A stretch of 64,000 bases of DNA from Typha latifolia (taxonomy: Eukaryota; Streptophyta; Magnoliopsida; Poales; Typhaceae): contig CM034108.1 of NCBI GenBank assembly GCA_019914945.1, positions 9,426,280 to 9,490,279 on the forward strand. The letters are read 5' to 3'. Both the position numbers and the translations under genes were made by a program. The notes beneath the pieces were generated by a model that had not been told where the DNA came from, did not search any database, and worked only from the letters and a program-made list of their open reading frames with translations. Shown piece after piece: positions 22,758 through 32,100 of the stretch (its first letter is position 1; each line of letters starts with the position of its first letter).

Positions 22758-23769
22758 ATTAGGTGGATAGGCTGAGCAAATATGCTCAATTTATAGAATT
22801 AACACACCCTTTTTTAGCGAAAAAGGTTGCTAAAATTTTTGTTTGGGAAGTGGCGTGCTTGCATGGGATGCCTAGAACGATCGTGTCAGACTGGGATCAC
22901 ATCTTCATCAGCGAATTTTGGTCTGTGTTCTACATATTGCAAGGGACTCGAGTCAACCTTCGTTCAACTTATCACCCCGAGACGGATGGCCAAGCCGAGG
23001 TGGTGAATCGCAGACTAGAGCAATACTTGCGATGCTTTGTGGCGGACCGACCAAAGGATTGGGTCAAATTCCTTCCATGGACCGAGTGGTCATACAATAC
23101 AGCTCATCATTCTAGCATCGTCATGACCCCCTTTGAGGCGGTTTATGGATAGACTCCCCCTGTCTTGCGTGCCTACGATAGACTCACGGCGGCGAATCAG
23201 ACCGAGCTTGCCTTGGAACTTGCGGATCGAGATGAAACCTTGAGACAGCTCAAGATTCACCTAGCATCCAGCCCAAAACCGCATGAAGCAGACTCATGAC
23301 AAAGGCCGGCATGAGCGAGAGTTTGAGATGGATCAATTGGTGTTTGTTCGAGCTCAACCTTATCGGCAATCCACATTGAGGCCAATTTTAAACCAGAAGC
23401 TAGGTCACAAGTACTACGGGCCATATCGAGTACTACAATGAATCGGACCGGTAGCTTACCGGTTGGACCAACCAGAGGGAACACGGAATCCATCCAGTTT
23501 TCCACGTATTGGCATTGAAGGCCCAGATTGGGCCTAACCATGTGGTGGGTTCGGCCTTGCCCGAGCCAATGGAGGAAGATAGCCTAGCTGAACCAGTCCG
23601 AGTCTTAGGCCGTAGGAGAAGACGCCATGGATCCAGGTTTGAGATAGAAGTGTTGATCGAGTGGCTAGGCAAGCCCATTGACGAGTCTACCTGGGAGTTA
23701 GAGTCAGATAACATGGATTGCTTCCCCAATTTCACACCTTGAGGACAAGGTTGCGGAAGCATGGTGGAT
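22758..23769 (+). pseudogene. Chromovirus integrase core and chromodomain remnant
   Basis: Starts abruptly at 'DRLSKYAQFI' of the integrase core, 22 bases after the primer site, so gag, protease, RT, RNase H and the integrase zinc finger are missing. The core keeps the second Asp (TIVSDWDHIF), the glutamate region (HPETDGQAEVVN), and the conserved 'WSYNTAHHSS'/'FEAVYG' block. It then runs through frameshifts to the C-terminal GPY/F-like region (23400-23520) and the chromodomain (IEVLIEWLGKPIDESTWELE, about 23645-23705). Very close to 27110-28080 in sequence, so from the same subfamily. Confidence 0.82.
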
Positions 23770-24688
23770 TGATACGATTCGGACTTCACCGATGTCATCT
23801 CGAGCATGGATACACTTTAGGGGTGTCTTTTATGATACGATTCGGACTTCACCGATGTCGCCTCGAGCATGGATACTCTTTAGGGATGTCTTTGTCTTTT
23901 ATTTTAGTGTTTAATTCTAGAAAAATAATTTTTTTATATGTCGCGTTCGAACGCAGATAGAATGCGTTCAAATGCCTGCATCAGGTTCGCACATCTAGAG
24001 AGTGTGAATTGTGCATTCGAACCACTTGCAAATGCTTGCATCACGTTCGCAAATCCAGAGAAGTGAGAAATGTGTGCGTTCGAACGTGATTGGGCGCGTT
24101 CGAACGCGGTCGGTGAAAATGCACTATTTAGGGTTATTTTTGAATTGTTGGTTAGCCTCTAAAGGTGTGGATGGCAACCATGAGTCATTATTGATGAATT
24201 GAGATTTTGTTTTATCTCCTTCATCTTCTTCGCTCTCGTTCTCTCGATTCTCGGCGACGCCGCTTCTAACCTCCCTTGACTGGCCAATCACCCTAGTCCC
24301 TTAGGGGCGGCCCTCTCCTCCCCCTTCTTCCAATCTATCCAACACTTGCCCTAACCCTTCCATAACACATAACCCTTCCACCACCACTTATTCACCAGTG
24401 CCACCCCATTAACGCCGGTCCACCACCATCCACCATCATCTAGGATCTCGTGCCTCCATCCACGGATCCTAAGACAGATTTCTTGATGTTCATCCACTAA
24501 TCGGATGATATCTCGAGATCCCTACATTCAATTAGAATGAAACTTAATTTGTTAGAAAGCCCTTTTCCGGGGCTATGATATATGACGACGGCATCTTTCG
24601 AGATCTATTTTCAAAGTTCCATGTCAAATCCTGTCTAGATCTAAAAATTGGGATAGATCGAACCTTGGCCTAAGGGGAGATCGTATCA
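23770..24688 (+). repeat. Family G LTR, copy B, with tandemly duplicated 5' end
   Basis: Ends TGATACGATTC...GATCGTATCA, about 919 bp. The first ~63 bp occur twice in tandem (23770-23832 and 23833-23895, each 'CGGACTTCACCGATGTC...'). Palindrome cluster at 23943-24110. The 3' part carries CT/CCACC-rich sequence and a 'GATCTCGTGCCTCCATCCAC' block shared with copies C and D. The primer site follows three bases after the end. Confidence 0.82.
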
Positions 24689-24691
24689 ATC

Positions 24692-24703
24692 TGGTATCAG
24701 AGC
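24692..24703 (+). other. Primer binding site, initiator-Met tRNA type
   Basis: TGGTATCAGAGC located three bases after the LTR end at 24688. A perfect match to the 12-base 3'-terminal complement of plant initiator methionine tRNA that primes many Ty3 and Copia elements. Fixes the LTR boundary and the element's orientation. Confidence 0.82.
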
Positions 24704-24729
24704 AACCGTTCCTCGGACACGCACTTTCT

Positions 24730-26569
24730 ATGATGACAACCAGAGCCATGGTTGCACGGTGAGATGATGAAAAAGAGGTTCTCCCAATAGAGGAGGGGGA
24801 ATAGGTTGCGAGGACTTCCACCCGCGAAACCGCCCAATCTAATCGAAATACGGAAGAACTTAGTGTTCAAGCTGTGATGGGGTCTCATTCCGAACAAATG
24901 GCCATTAACAACCAGATAATGATGGAGATGATGCGGGAATTACGGGCGACAAGGGAAGCCATGGCGAATGGGAATGTACCATCGACCCCACGATGCAAGT
25001 CAACCCCTATGAACCCACCGCCACCAGTTTTGAATTTGCAACCACAAGAGTCGTTGTTGCCACCACCCTATGGGCAGAGACAAGCAAGGATGGTTCCACC
25101 AAGCCCAGTTGTAGGTGAGCCCATCCGAAGAGCAAACTACTATGGAGGTCACCTTGGAGATCAAGATATGTGGGTGGGGCAATACGACCCAGAACCACGG
25201 CGAGTTAATTAAAATCGAAGGAGGGATCATCAACCCCATTCATGGTGCATCCTCCTCCAGTTAGACAAGGACTTGGACATAATCCGGATCGAGACAACGG
25301 CATCGATGAGCAAATCGTGCGTCTCGAATTCCCAAGTTCAAGGGTGGCGATCCGATCAATTGGTTGTATAGGGCGGAGCAATTCTTCACATACTAGGGTA
25401 CGGCGAAAGAATACAAGGTGACTCTTGCGAGCTTCCACCTTGAAGATGCGACACTTCATTGGTTTCGAGCAGCCAATGCCAATGAGGCTATTGAAACTTG
25501 GGATGAATTTTGTGTCGATATCACGCGGAGATTTGGAGCGTCGGGGTATGAAGACTTCGATGCTCTCCTCTCAAAGACGGTGCAAAAGACCACGGTTGGG
25601 GCATACCAAGAAGAGTTTGAGAGGATAAGTAGCCGATGTCAACTCCCATGGACGGATCAGCAACTTCGCAGCACCTTCATCTCCAGGCTGCGGGGAGACA
25701 TACAAGCCGACGTGAGGGCTTTACAGCCTAGAACTTTAAAGGAGGCCTTCGAAGATGCGGTGCTCATGGAAGAAAAACATCGAGCCATGAAGTTATACCT
25801 CAAACACAATTGGACGAGCCAGGGAAGCCGCAATCAAGCTCTACCAACTATAGTGGCAGGAAATGTTACTAGAGTACCAAGAACCGTTGCTGCAATGGTG
25901 CCTCCTCGAGCCCCTCTGAAGCCATCCCAAGATGTGAAGTACACACCTAGAGGTCCGGGATGAGCACTCACACCTGGTCAAGTGGAGGAACGAAGAGCCA
26001 AAGACCTTTTTCATTGTGATGAGAAGTTTGTACCTAGACATCGCTGTGCTAAACCGATAGGATCAATGATGCTAATTGATGGATTGGAGGAGGCTGAGGA
26101 TGAGATTGCAGATGAAGATGGGGGTGTGGCTGGATAGCAAGGGGGAGTAGCTGAGGAGCAACCTATGGAGGACATGATGGCCGAGATATCCCTCTACGCC
26201 TATTTCGGGACAGCCGCACCAAGAACTTTGCGGGTGAGCGGTGTAATCAAGACATCTATAGTGAGAATCTTGATCGACACCGGGTCCACCCACAATTTTA
26301 TTGACCAGAGGTTCCTTAGGAAGATTAGGCTTGAGTCGAAATCCACGGAAGGGTTCGACGTGACGATTGAAGACGGCACCACATTGCGGGTAGATTTTAT
26401 TTGTGGAGATGTGGAGTTGAAGGTGCAAGGCCAATTTTTCATATTGGATCTTTATCCGTTGGCCTTTCGAGGTGCCGACATTGTTTTGGGAACTCAATGG
26501 CTTCGAAGCTTGGGGCCCATGACATTTGATTTTATAAGTCTTACATTGACATTTTGGAGGAATGACTAG
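24730..26569 (+). pseudogene. Chromovirus gag-protease remnant
   Basis: A likely start ATG lies at 24730, but stops appear within 11 codons (CGA to TGA type) and again soon after. A 24874-25212 part has a Met/Gln-rich N-terminal gag peptide. After a frameshift the retrotransposon gag domain is clear at about 25320-25800 (FPKFKGGDPINW, 'HLEDATLHWF', 'FERISSRCQLPW', 'ALQPRTLKEAF'). A degenerate Cys-His knuckle (CDEKFVPRHRC) lies at about 26010-26045. The aspartic protease follows in another frame at 26165-26569, with active site LIDTGSTHNFID near 26270 and the flap/second half ending 'VLGTQWLRSLGPM'. Broken by several stops, so it cannot make a full Gag. Confidence 0.85.
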
Positions 26570-26572
26570 AGA

Positions 26573-28080
26573 GTGCTGCTGGATGGAAGTCAACCGTTGT
26601 TTGAACTTCCAAATGTAGGGGACGCAAGGGAGCTCGCTTCTTCCTCGACACCCACCTTTCCTTTCTTCTCAGATCTACGGAGAGTCAGCACAGAGGATAG
26701 TGATCTGGTTCGACTCATGGAGAAGCTGAGAGAGAACCCATCAAGCCACCCCGAGCACGAGGAGCGCGATGGGTTAGTGCTCGAGCGTAGGCGAATTAAG
26801 GTACTCGGGAACGAAGAGCTACGGAGACTATTGATAGCACACTTCCATGATACTCCTCTAGTAGGTCATGAAGGGGTATTACATACCTACAAGCAATTGG
26901 CCCAAAACTATACATGTACAGCAATGAAGACGGACGTGAAGAAGTATGGCCATGAATGTTAAATCTGCCAATGAGTCAAATCGGAGACACTCAAGCCTAG
27001 CGGGTTATTGCAACTGCTGCTTATACCGGAGCGTATTTGGGAGGACATTTCCATGGACTTTATCGAAGGGCTGCCAGAGGTTCGAGGACAATCTGTGGTG
27101 TTCATTGTGGTGGATAGACTGAGCAAATATGCTCATTTCATAGCATTGACGCACCCGTTTTCAGCGAAAAAGATTGTTGAAATTTTTGTTCGGGAAGTGG
27201 CGCACTTGCATGGGATGCCTAGGACGATTGTGTCGGATCTAGATCACATCTTCATTAGCGAGTTTTGGTTCGAGTTCTTCAGATTACAAGGGACTCAAGT
27301 CAACCTAAGTTCAGTTTATCACTCCGAGACGGATGGCCAAACTGAGGTGGTGAATTGCAGACTAGAGCAATACATGCAATGCTTTGTGGCGGACCGACCA
27401 AAGGATTGGGTCAAATTCCTTCCATGGGCCGAGTGGTCATACAATACCGCTCATCACTCTAGCATCGGCATGACCCCTTTTGAGGCGGTCTATGGGCACA
27501 CTCCCCCTATCTTGTGCGCCTACGATAGACTTGCAACGGCGGATAGGACCGAGCTTGACTTGAAACTTGCTGATCGAGATGAAACATTTTGACAGCTCAA
27601 GATTCACCTAGAAACAGCCCAAAACCGTATGAAGCAGACTCATGACAAAGGCCGGCGTGAGTGAGAAGGTGGATCAATTGGTGTTCGTTCGAGCTCAACT
27701 GTACCGGCAATCCACATTGAGGCCAATTTTGAACTAGAAGTTGGGTCACAAATACTATGGTCCGTACCGAGTGTTACAACGAATCGGTCCAATAGCTTAC
27801 CGATTAGACCTACTTGAGGGGACCAGGATCCATCCAGTTTTCCACGTATCGGCATTGATGGCCCAAATCGGGCCTAACCATGTGGTGGGTTCAGCCTTGC
27901 CCGAACCAATGGAGGAAGATGGCCTGAACTGGTCCAAGTCTTAGGCCGCAGGAGAAGACGCCATGGATCCAGATTGAAGACCGAAGTGTTGCTAGAGTGG
28001 CTAGGTAAGCCCACTAACGAGTCTACCTGGGAGCTAGAGTCAGATATAATGGATCGCTTCACAAACTTCAAACCTTGAGG
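26573..28080 (+). pseudogene. Chromovirus integrase-chromodomain remnant joined directly to protease
   Basis: Immediately after the protease the frame enters the linker before integrase ('LRENPSSHPEHEERDG'), so the whole RT and most of RNase H are missing. The integrase zinc finger is partly kept (AHFHDTPLVGHEG; its Cys pair reads CEIC-like around a stop near 26960). The DDE core is complete in outline: SMDFIEGL, TIVSDLDHIF, SETDGQTEVVN with Asp, Asp, Glu (27008-27592). Frameshifts follow, then the GPY/F-like region (27741-27900) and the chromodomain (EVLLEWLGKPTNESTWELE, about 27985-28045). The LTR starts 26 bases later. Confidence 0.85.
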
Positions 28081-28105
28081 ACAAGGTTGCGGAAGCGTGG
28101 TGGAT

Positions 28106-28981
28106 TGATACGATTCGAACTTCACCGATGTCGTCTCGAGCATGGATACACTTTATCGATGTCTTTGTCTTTTGTTTTAGTGTTTAATTCTAGAAAAATA
28201 ACTTTTCTATATGTCACGCTCGAACGCGGGTGGAGTGCGTTCGAACGCGGGTGGAGTGCGTTCGAACTCCTACATCAGGTTCGCACATCTCGAGAGTGTG
28301 AATTGTGCATTCGAACGCACCTACAAATGCCTGCATCGCATTCGCAAATCCAGAGAAGTGAGAAATGTGTGCATTCGAATGAGGTCGGCGAAATGCTTTA
28401 TTTAGGGTTATTTTTGAATTGTTGGTTAGACTCTAAAGGTGTGGATGCAACCGTGGAGTCATTATTGATGAATTGAGTTTTTACCTTGTCTCCTTCGCCT
28501 TCTTCGCTCCCGTTCTCTCGATCCCCGGTGACGCCGCTTCCAACCTCCCTCGACCGACCAATCACCCTAGTCCCTTAGGGGCAGCTCTCTCGTCCCCCTT
28601 CTTCCAATCTATCCAACACTTGCCATAACCCTTCCATCACCCATAACCCTTCCACCACCACTTATTCACTAGTGCCACCCCATTAACATCGGTCCACCTC
28701 CATTCACCATCATCTAGGATCTCGTGCCTCCATCCACGGATCCTAATATAGATTCCTTGATGTTTATCCACTAATTGGATGATATCTCAAGATCCCTACA
28801 TTCGATTAGAATGAAACTTAATTTGTTGGAAAGCTCTTTTCCGGGGCTACGACATATCAAAATCTCACATCCATTCAACGGTGGCATCTTTCGAAATCTA
28901 TTTTCAAAATTCTGTCTCAGATCGTGTCTAAATCTGAAAATCGGGATAGATTGAACCTTAGCCTAATGGGAGATCATACCA
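28106..28981 (+). repeat. Family G LTR, copy C
   Basis: Starts TGATACGATTCG, ends GATCATACCA (two changes from consensus). Palindrome cluster at 28215-28380; here the unit 'GTGGAGTGCGTTCGAACGCG' is itself repeated in tandem (28232-28270). Directly abuts a 5'-truncated LTR D, with no primer site or internal region between them. Confidence 0.8.
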
Positions 28982-28983
28982 AT

Positions 28984-29825
28984 CTTTTATTCTTGTTTTA
29001 GTGTTTAATTCATAGAAAAATAAGTTTTTTATATGTCGCGTTCGAATGCGGGTGGAGTGCATTCGAACGCGCTAGCAAATGCCTGCATCAGCTTCGAAAA
29101 TACAAAGAGTGCAAAATGTGCGTTTGAACGCACTTGTGAATTTCTGCATCATGTTCGCACATATAGAGAATGCAAAATATGCGTTCGAACGCGATCGAGC
29201 GCGTTCGAATACGGTCGGCGAAAATTTACTGTTTTAGGGTAATAATTGTCATTTTTGAATTGTTTGGTTAGCCTCTAAAGATGTGGATGGCAACCATGGA
29301 ATCATTATTGAATGAATTAAGTTTTGCCTTTGTCTCCTTCGTCTTCTTCTCTCTCGTTCTCTCATTCCCTAGCAACGCCGTTTCTAAGCCCCCCTCGACC
29401 GGCCACTCACCCTAGTCCCTTAGGGCAGGTCCACTCCTCCCCTTCTTCCAATCTATCTATCACCTTGCCCTAACCCCTTCCATCATTCGTAACCCTTCCA
29501 CCTCTACTTACTCAACGGTGCCAACCCATTATCGTTGGACCACCGCCCTCCACTATCGCCAAGGATCTCGTGCCTCTATCCACGGATCCATACACAAACT
29601 CCCTAATGTTCATCTACTAATCGGACGATATCTCGAGATCCCATCGTCTGATTCGCTTGAAACTAGATTTGTTGGAAACCTCTTTCCAGGCTACAACATA
29701 TTGAAATTTCACATCAATCCGACGACTGCATCGTTTGGGATCTATTTTCAAAGTTTCGTGACAGATCCTGTCCAGATCTAAAAATTGAGATAGATCGAGC
29801 CTTGACCTAAGGGGAGATCGTATCA
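28984..29825 (+). repeat. Family G LTR, copy D, 5'-truncated, right end of the block
   Basis: Begins at 'TTTTATTCTTGTTTTAGTG', lacking the first ~60 bp of the LTR, and ends GATCGTATCA followed by the ATATG target copy. Palindrome cluster at 29037-29215. More similar to the LTR start at 14152 ('TAATTCATAGAAAAATAAG' shared) than to B or C, consistent with these two being the original pair. Confidence 0.78.
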
Positions 29826-29975
29826 ATATGATTTTAGATGTATTAAAAAGTTTATTTAATTATTATCTACAACTTTAATTTTAAATGAGCATCTTTAAAT
29901 TCCACCTATGGTCAACTATAATAGAAAAAATATAACGATTTCAATTTTAATATAATTATAAAAGATAATAATATA
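29826..29975. mobile_element. Right half of the foldback element split by the composite block
   Basis: After the ATATG duplication the sequence matches the inner arm of the 13547-14060 foldback element ('AGATGTATTAAAAAG', 'TATGGTCAACTATAATAGAAAAAATAT'). Together with 14061-14151 it restores one interrupted copy. Confidence 0.58.
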
Positions 29976-30985
29976 AATAAAATTATAGAGAAGTAAAGTG
30001 AATTTAAGTCTAACCATATAATATAAAATATACTTTCCCTTTAAAATATATGGGCGAAAATGTTTTATAGGAACTCTCTATTTTAATTACACATACTTCT
30101 AATAGGATCTATAAAAATAAGTAAATTAAGGTGAACTCAGTTAAATTATCTTTCAGCACTAAATTTTAAATTTATTTTTACAAGTTCCAAATTAGCCATT
30201 CATAGATAGTGAACAATATTATACTTTTATATAAAATAAAGTTATAAATATTTACTATAAATCAAACTAACATAGGGCAATAATTCAAAAAATGACACAA
30301 TAGGGCAATAAAATCAATTACATATTTCTTAACCTTTTATCCAATCACAAGTAAACGCTTTATTTTTGCCAAACATTATAATCATGTCATATTCCTTTTT
30401 AGAAATTTGCATAAAAAACACATCCGAATTTTTCTCATTCGACATACTTTACATTTTTGTTGCATGCAAATTTTTTTCTATTTCCTATTTTCTATTTTCC
30501 AATGCATCAAAAACACATCCGAACAATATTATATCATCACTATGCATTTAATACAATTTATTGTTTTTGGTAAATGGTACTATTTTGTTTTGTTTTTTTG
30601 TCTCAGTAAGACGTGCACAATAATAAATATTTGCTCTCTCATATATTTACATAATACTTAAAATAATTGTAAATTACTTTATGTGAATTAGTCTTACTTT
30701 TTTAAAATATACTATCATGTAATTTTTGCCTCAAAAAAATACAGATAGTAATAAATATTAACTAACTAATTTAGACTACGGGTTACCTAAATTAAACCTA
30801 CACTAATACAAACTAGGAACTAAATAAACTAAGTAAATTAAGTATGAAATTTATAAAAACACAAGTATTAATAATTGTGAATTACGTAATAAAACTATAT
30901 AGTTCAAAATATAAATGTTTAATAACTGTGACTTACATAATAAAATTATATAAATATAATTAAGAATCATTTCTGGATTATCAGA
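29976..30985. other. AT-rich intergenic sequence
   Basis: No gene seen. The phrase 'AAAACACATCCGAA' occurs at about 30415 and 30510, a small direct duplication. Two short open frames at 30366-30661 are Phe-rich AT artefacts. Confidence 0.45.
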
Positions 30986-31690
30986 CATTAGAAAATATGG
31001 ATTAGTTGTTGAGTTTCTAAAATCATTTACTTGTCTCTACTTTAAGAGTATTAATCTTTCTAATCTTATTTCTACAATTTGTGGCAAACATTTATGCATT
31101 GTTTAAAGTAAATTTACACTACGTATTAGTGATGATAAAATGAGTATTTAAATGTTTGAATAAAGTACTTCTCTTATACAATTCGTAGTTACTTTTATGC
31201 AATTTGCAACTATATTTACTTAATTCACAGTTATTTTTACTTAATTTGCGGTTATTTTTACATAATTTGTAGCTATTTTACACAATTATGTTTTCCTTTT
31301 ATTGCTAGTGTTTGATTACAAAGTTCATAAATATAACTACGAAGTTTGTAAATATAACTACAAAGTTCGTAAATATAACTTCGAATTACATAAATATAAC
31401 TCTGAATTACTTAAATATAATTATGAATTGTGTAAAATAACTATGAATTACGATCAGAAAAAGAAGAAGAAGGATAAGTGAAAAAGATACTACCATATTC
31501 AAACTTTTGAAGACTTGTTTTAACATTACTTTATTTTAAACAATGTATAAATGTTTGTCAAAAATAGTATGAATGAGAATAAAAAAATGAACAATCTTAA
31601 AAGTAGAGAAAAGCAAATAATTCTAAAAAATTACACTTGGTTTAGTGTCATCTTATGAAATTCATAGTTATTGAATTCTTTTATAATCCA
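30986..31690. mobile_element. Foldback element with inverted arrays of ~21-bp repeats
   Basis: Outer arms: 'CTCTACTTTAAGAGTATTAATC' region (31036) and 'AAACATTTATGCATTGTTTAAA' region (31086) match the complement of 31590-31615 and 31535-31560. Inside lie two arrays of ~20-22 bp units in opposite orientation: 'ACTTAATTTGCGGTTATTTTT'-type (31185-31280) and 'GTAAATATAACTACGAAG'-type (31320-31445). The whole can fold on itself. Non-coding. Confidence 0.62.
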
Positions 31691-32100
31691 TAATTATTTA
31701 GTTCTTAGGGGTATCCATTTCTTTTTCTCCTAAAAATATATCTAATCCTTTCTAATTTAGAGGTTTTTAATAAATTAGGATTTAAAGTCTGGTCTATTTA
31801 CACCGGTAGGACAATAGCAATTAAATAAATAACAAAAAATAAGAAGAGTAGATTATAGAATTATATAAAAACATCTCAGATTGATAACTTTAGAAGGAGA
31901 TGTATTGAATATAACACATAGAGTAATATTTCTCTTATATGAAAGGCTTTGTATAAATTATTTCAAAGTGAAAGAAAAAGAAGAAAAGGTGGAGTGAGAG
32001 ATAGAAGTAGAAAAATAGTAGAAGCAAAAGGGACCCCAAGAAGTAAGAATTCTTATATAGAAAATAAGAAAAAGAATAAGAGAGTGAGAAATAAAAGAAG
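31691..32100. other. Intergenic, purine-rich patch; possible 3' region of the LINE
   Basis: Contains a GAAAGAAAAAGAAGAAAAG stretch at 31970-32110 next to the end of the minus-strand LINE frame. No clear poly(A) tract or target duplication was found, so the LINE 3' end is not fixed. Confidence 0.4.

Larger units (their letters stand above)
14152..29825 (+). mobile_element. Composite Ty3 chromovirus block (family G) with nested family T copies, ATATG target duplication
   Basis: The block starts TGATATGATTC (14152) and ends GATCGTATCA (29825), the two LTR ends of family G (consensus TGATACGAT...ATCGTATCA). It is flanked by ATATG at 14147-14151 and 29826-29830, inside one foldback element. Contents in order: 5' LTR start (14152-14459), four damaged family T copies (14460-20134), RT to chromodomain remnant (20135-21863), LTR (21864-22719), integrase-chromodomain remnant (22758-23769), LTR (23770-24688), gag-protease-integrase-chromodomain remnant (24730-28080), LTR (28106-28981), LTR (28984-29825). 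All family G parts are on the plus strand. Chains of LTRs sharing internal regions are best explained by repeated unequal or template-switch recombination plus nested insertion. Only the outermost pair need be one original element. Confidence 0.7.

Noticed and set aside
26165..26569. Aspartic protease frame considered as a domesticated host gene
   Set aside because: It is embedded between gag and integrase remnants of a chromovirus with LTRs on both sides, and the upstream frame is broken.
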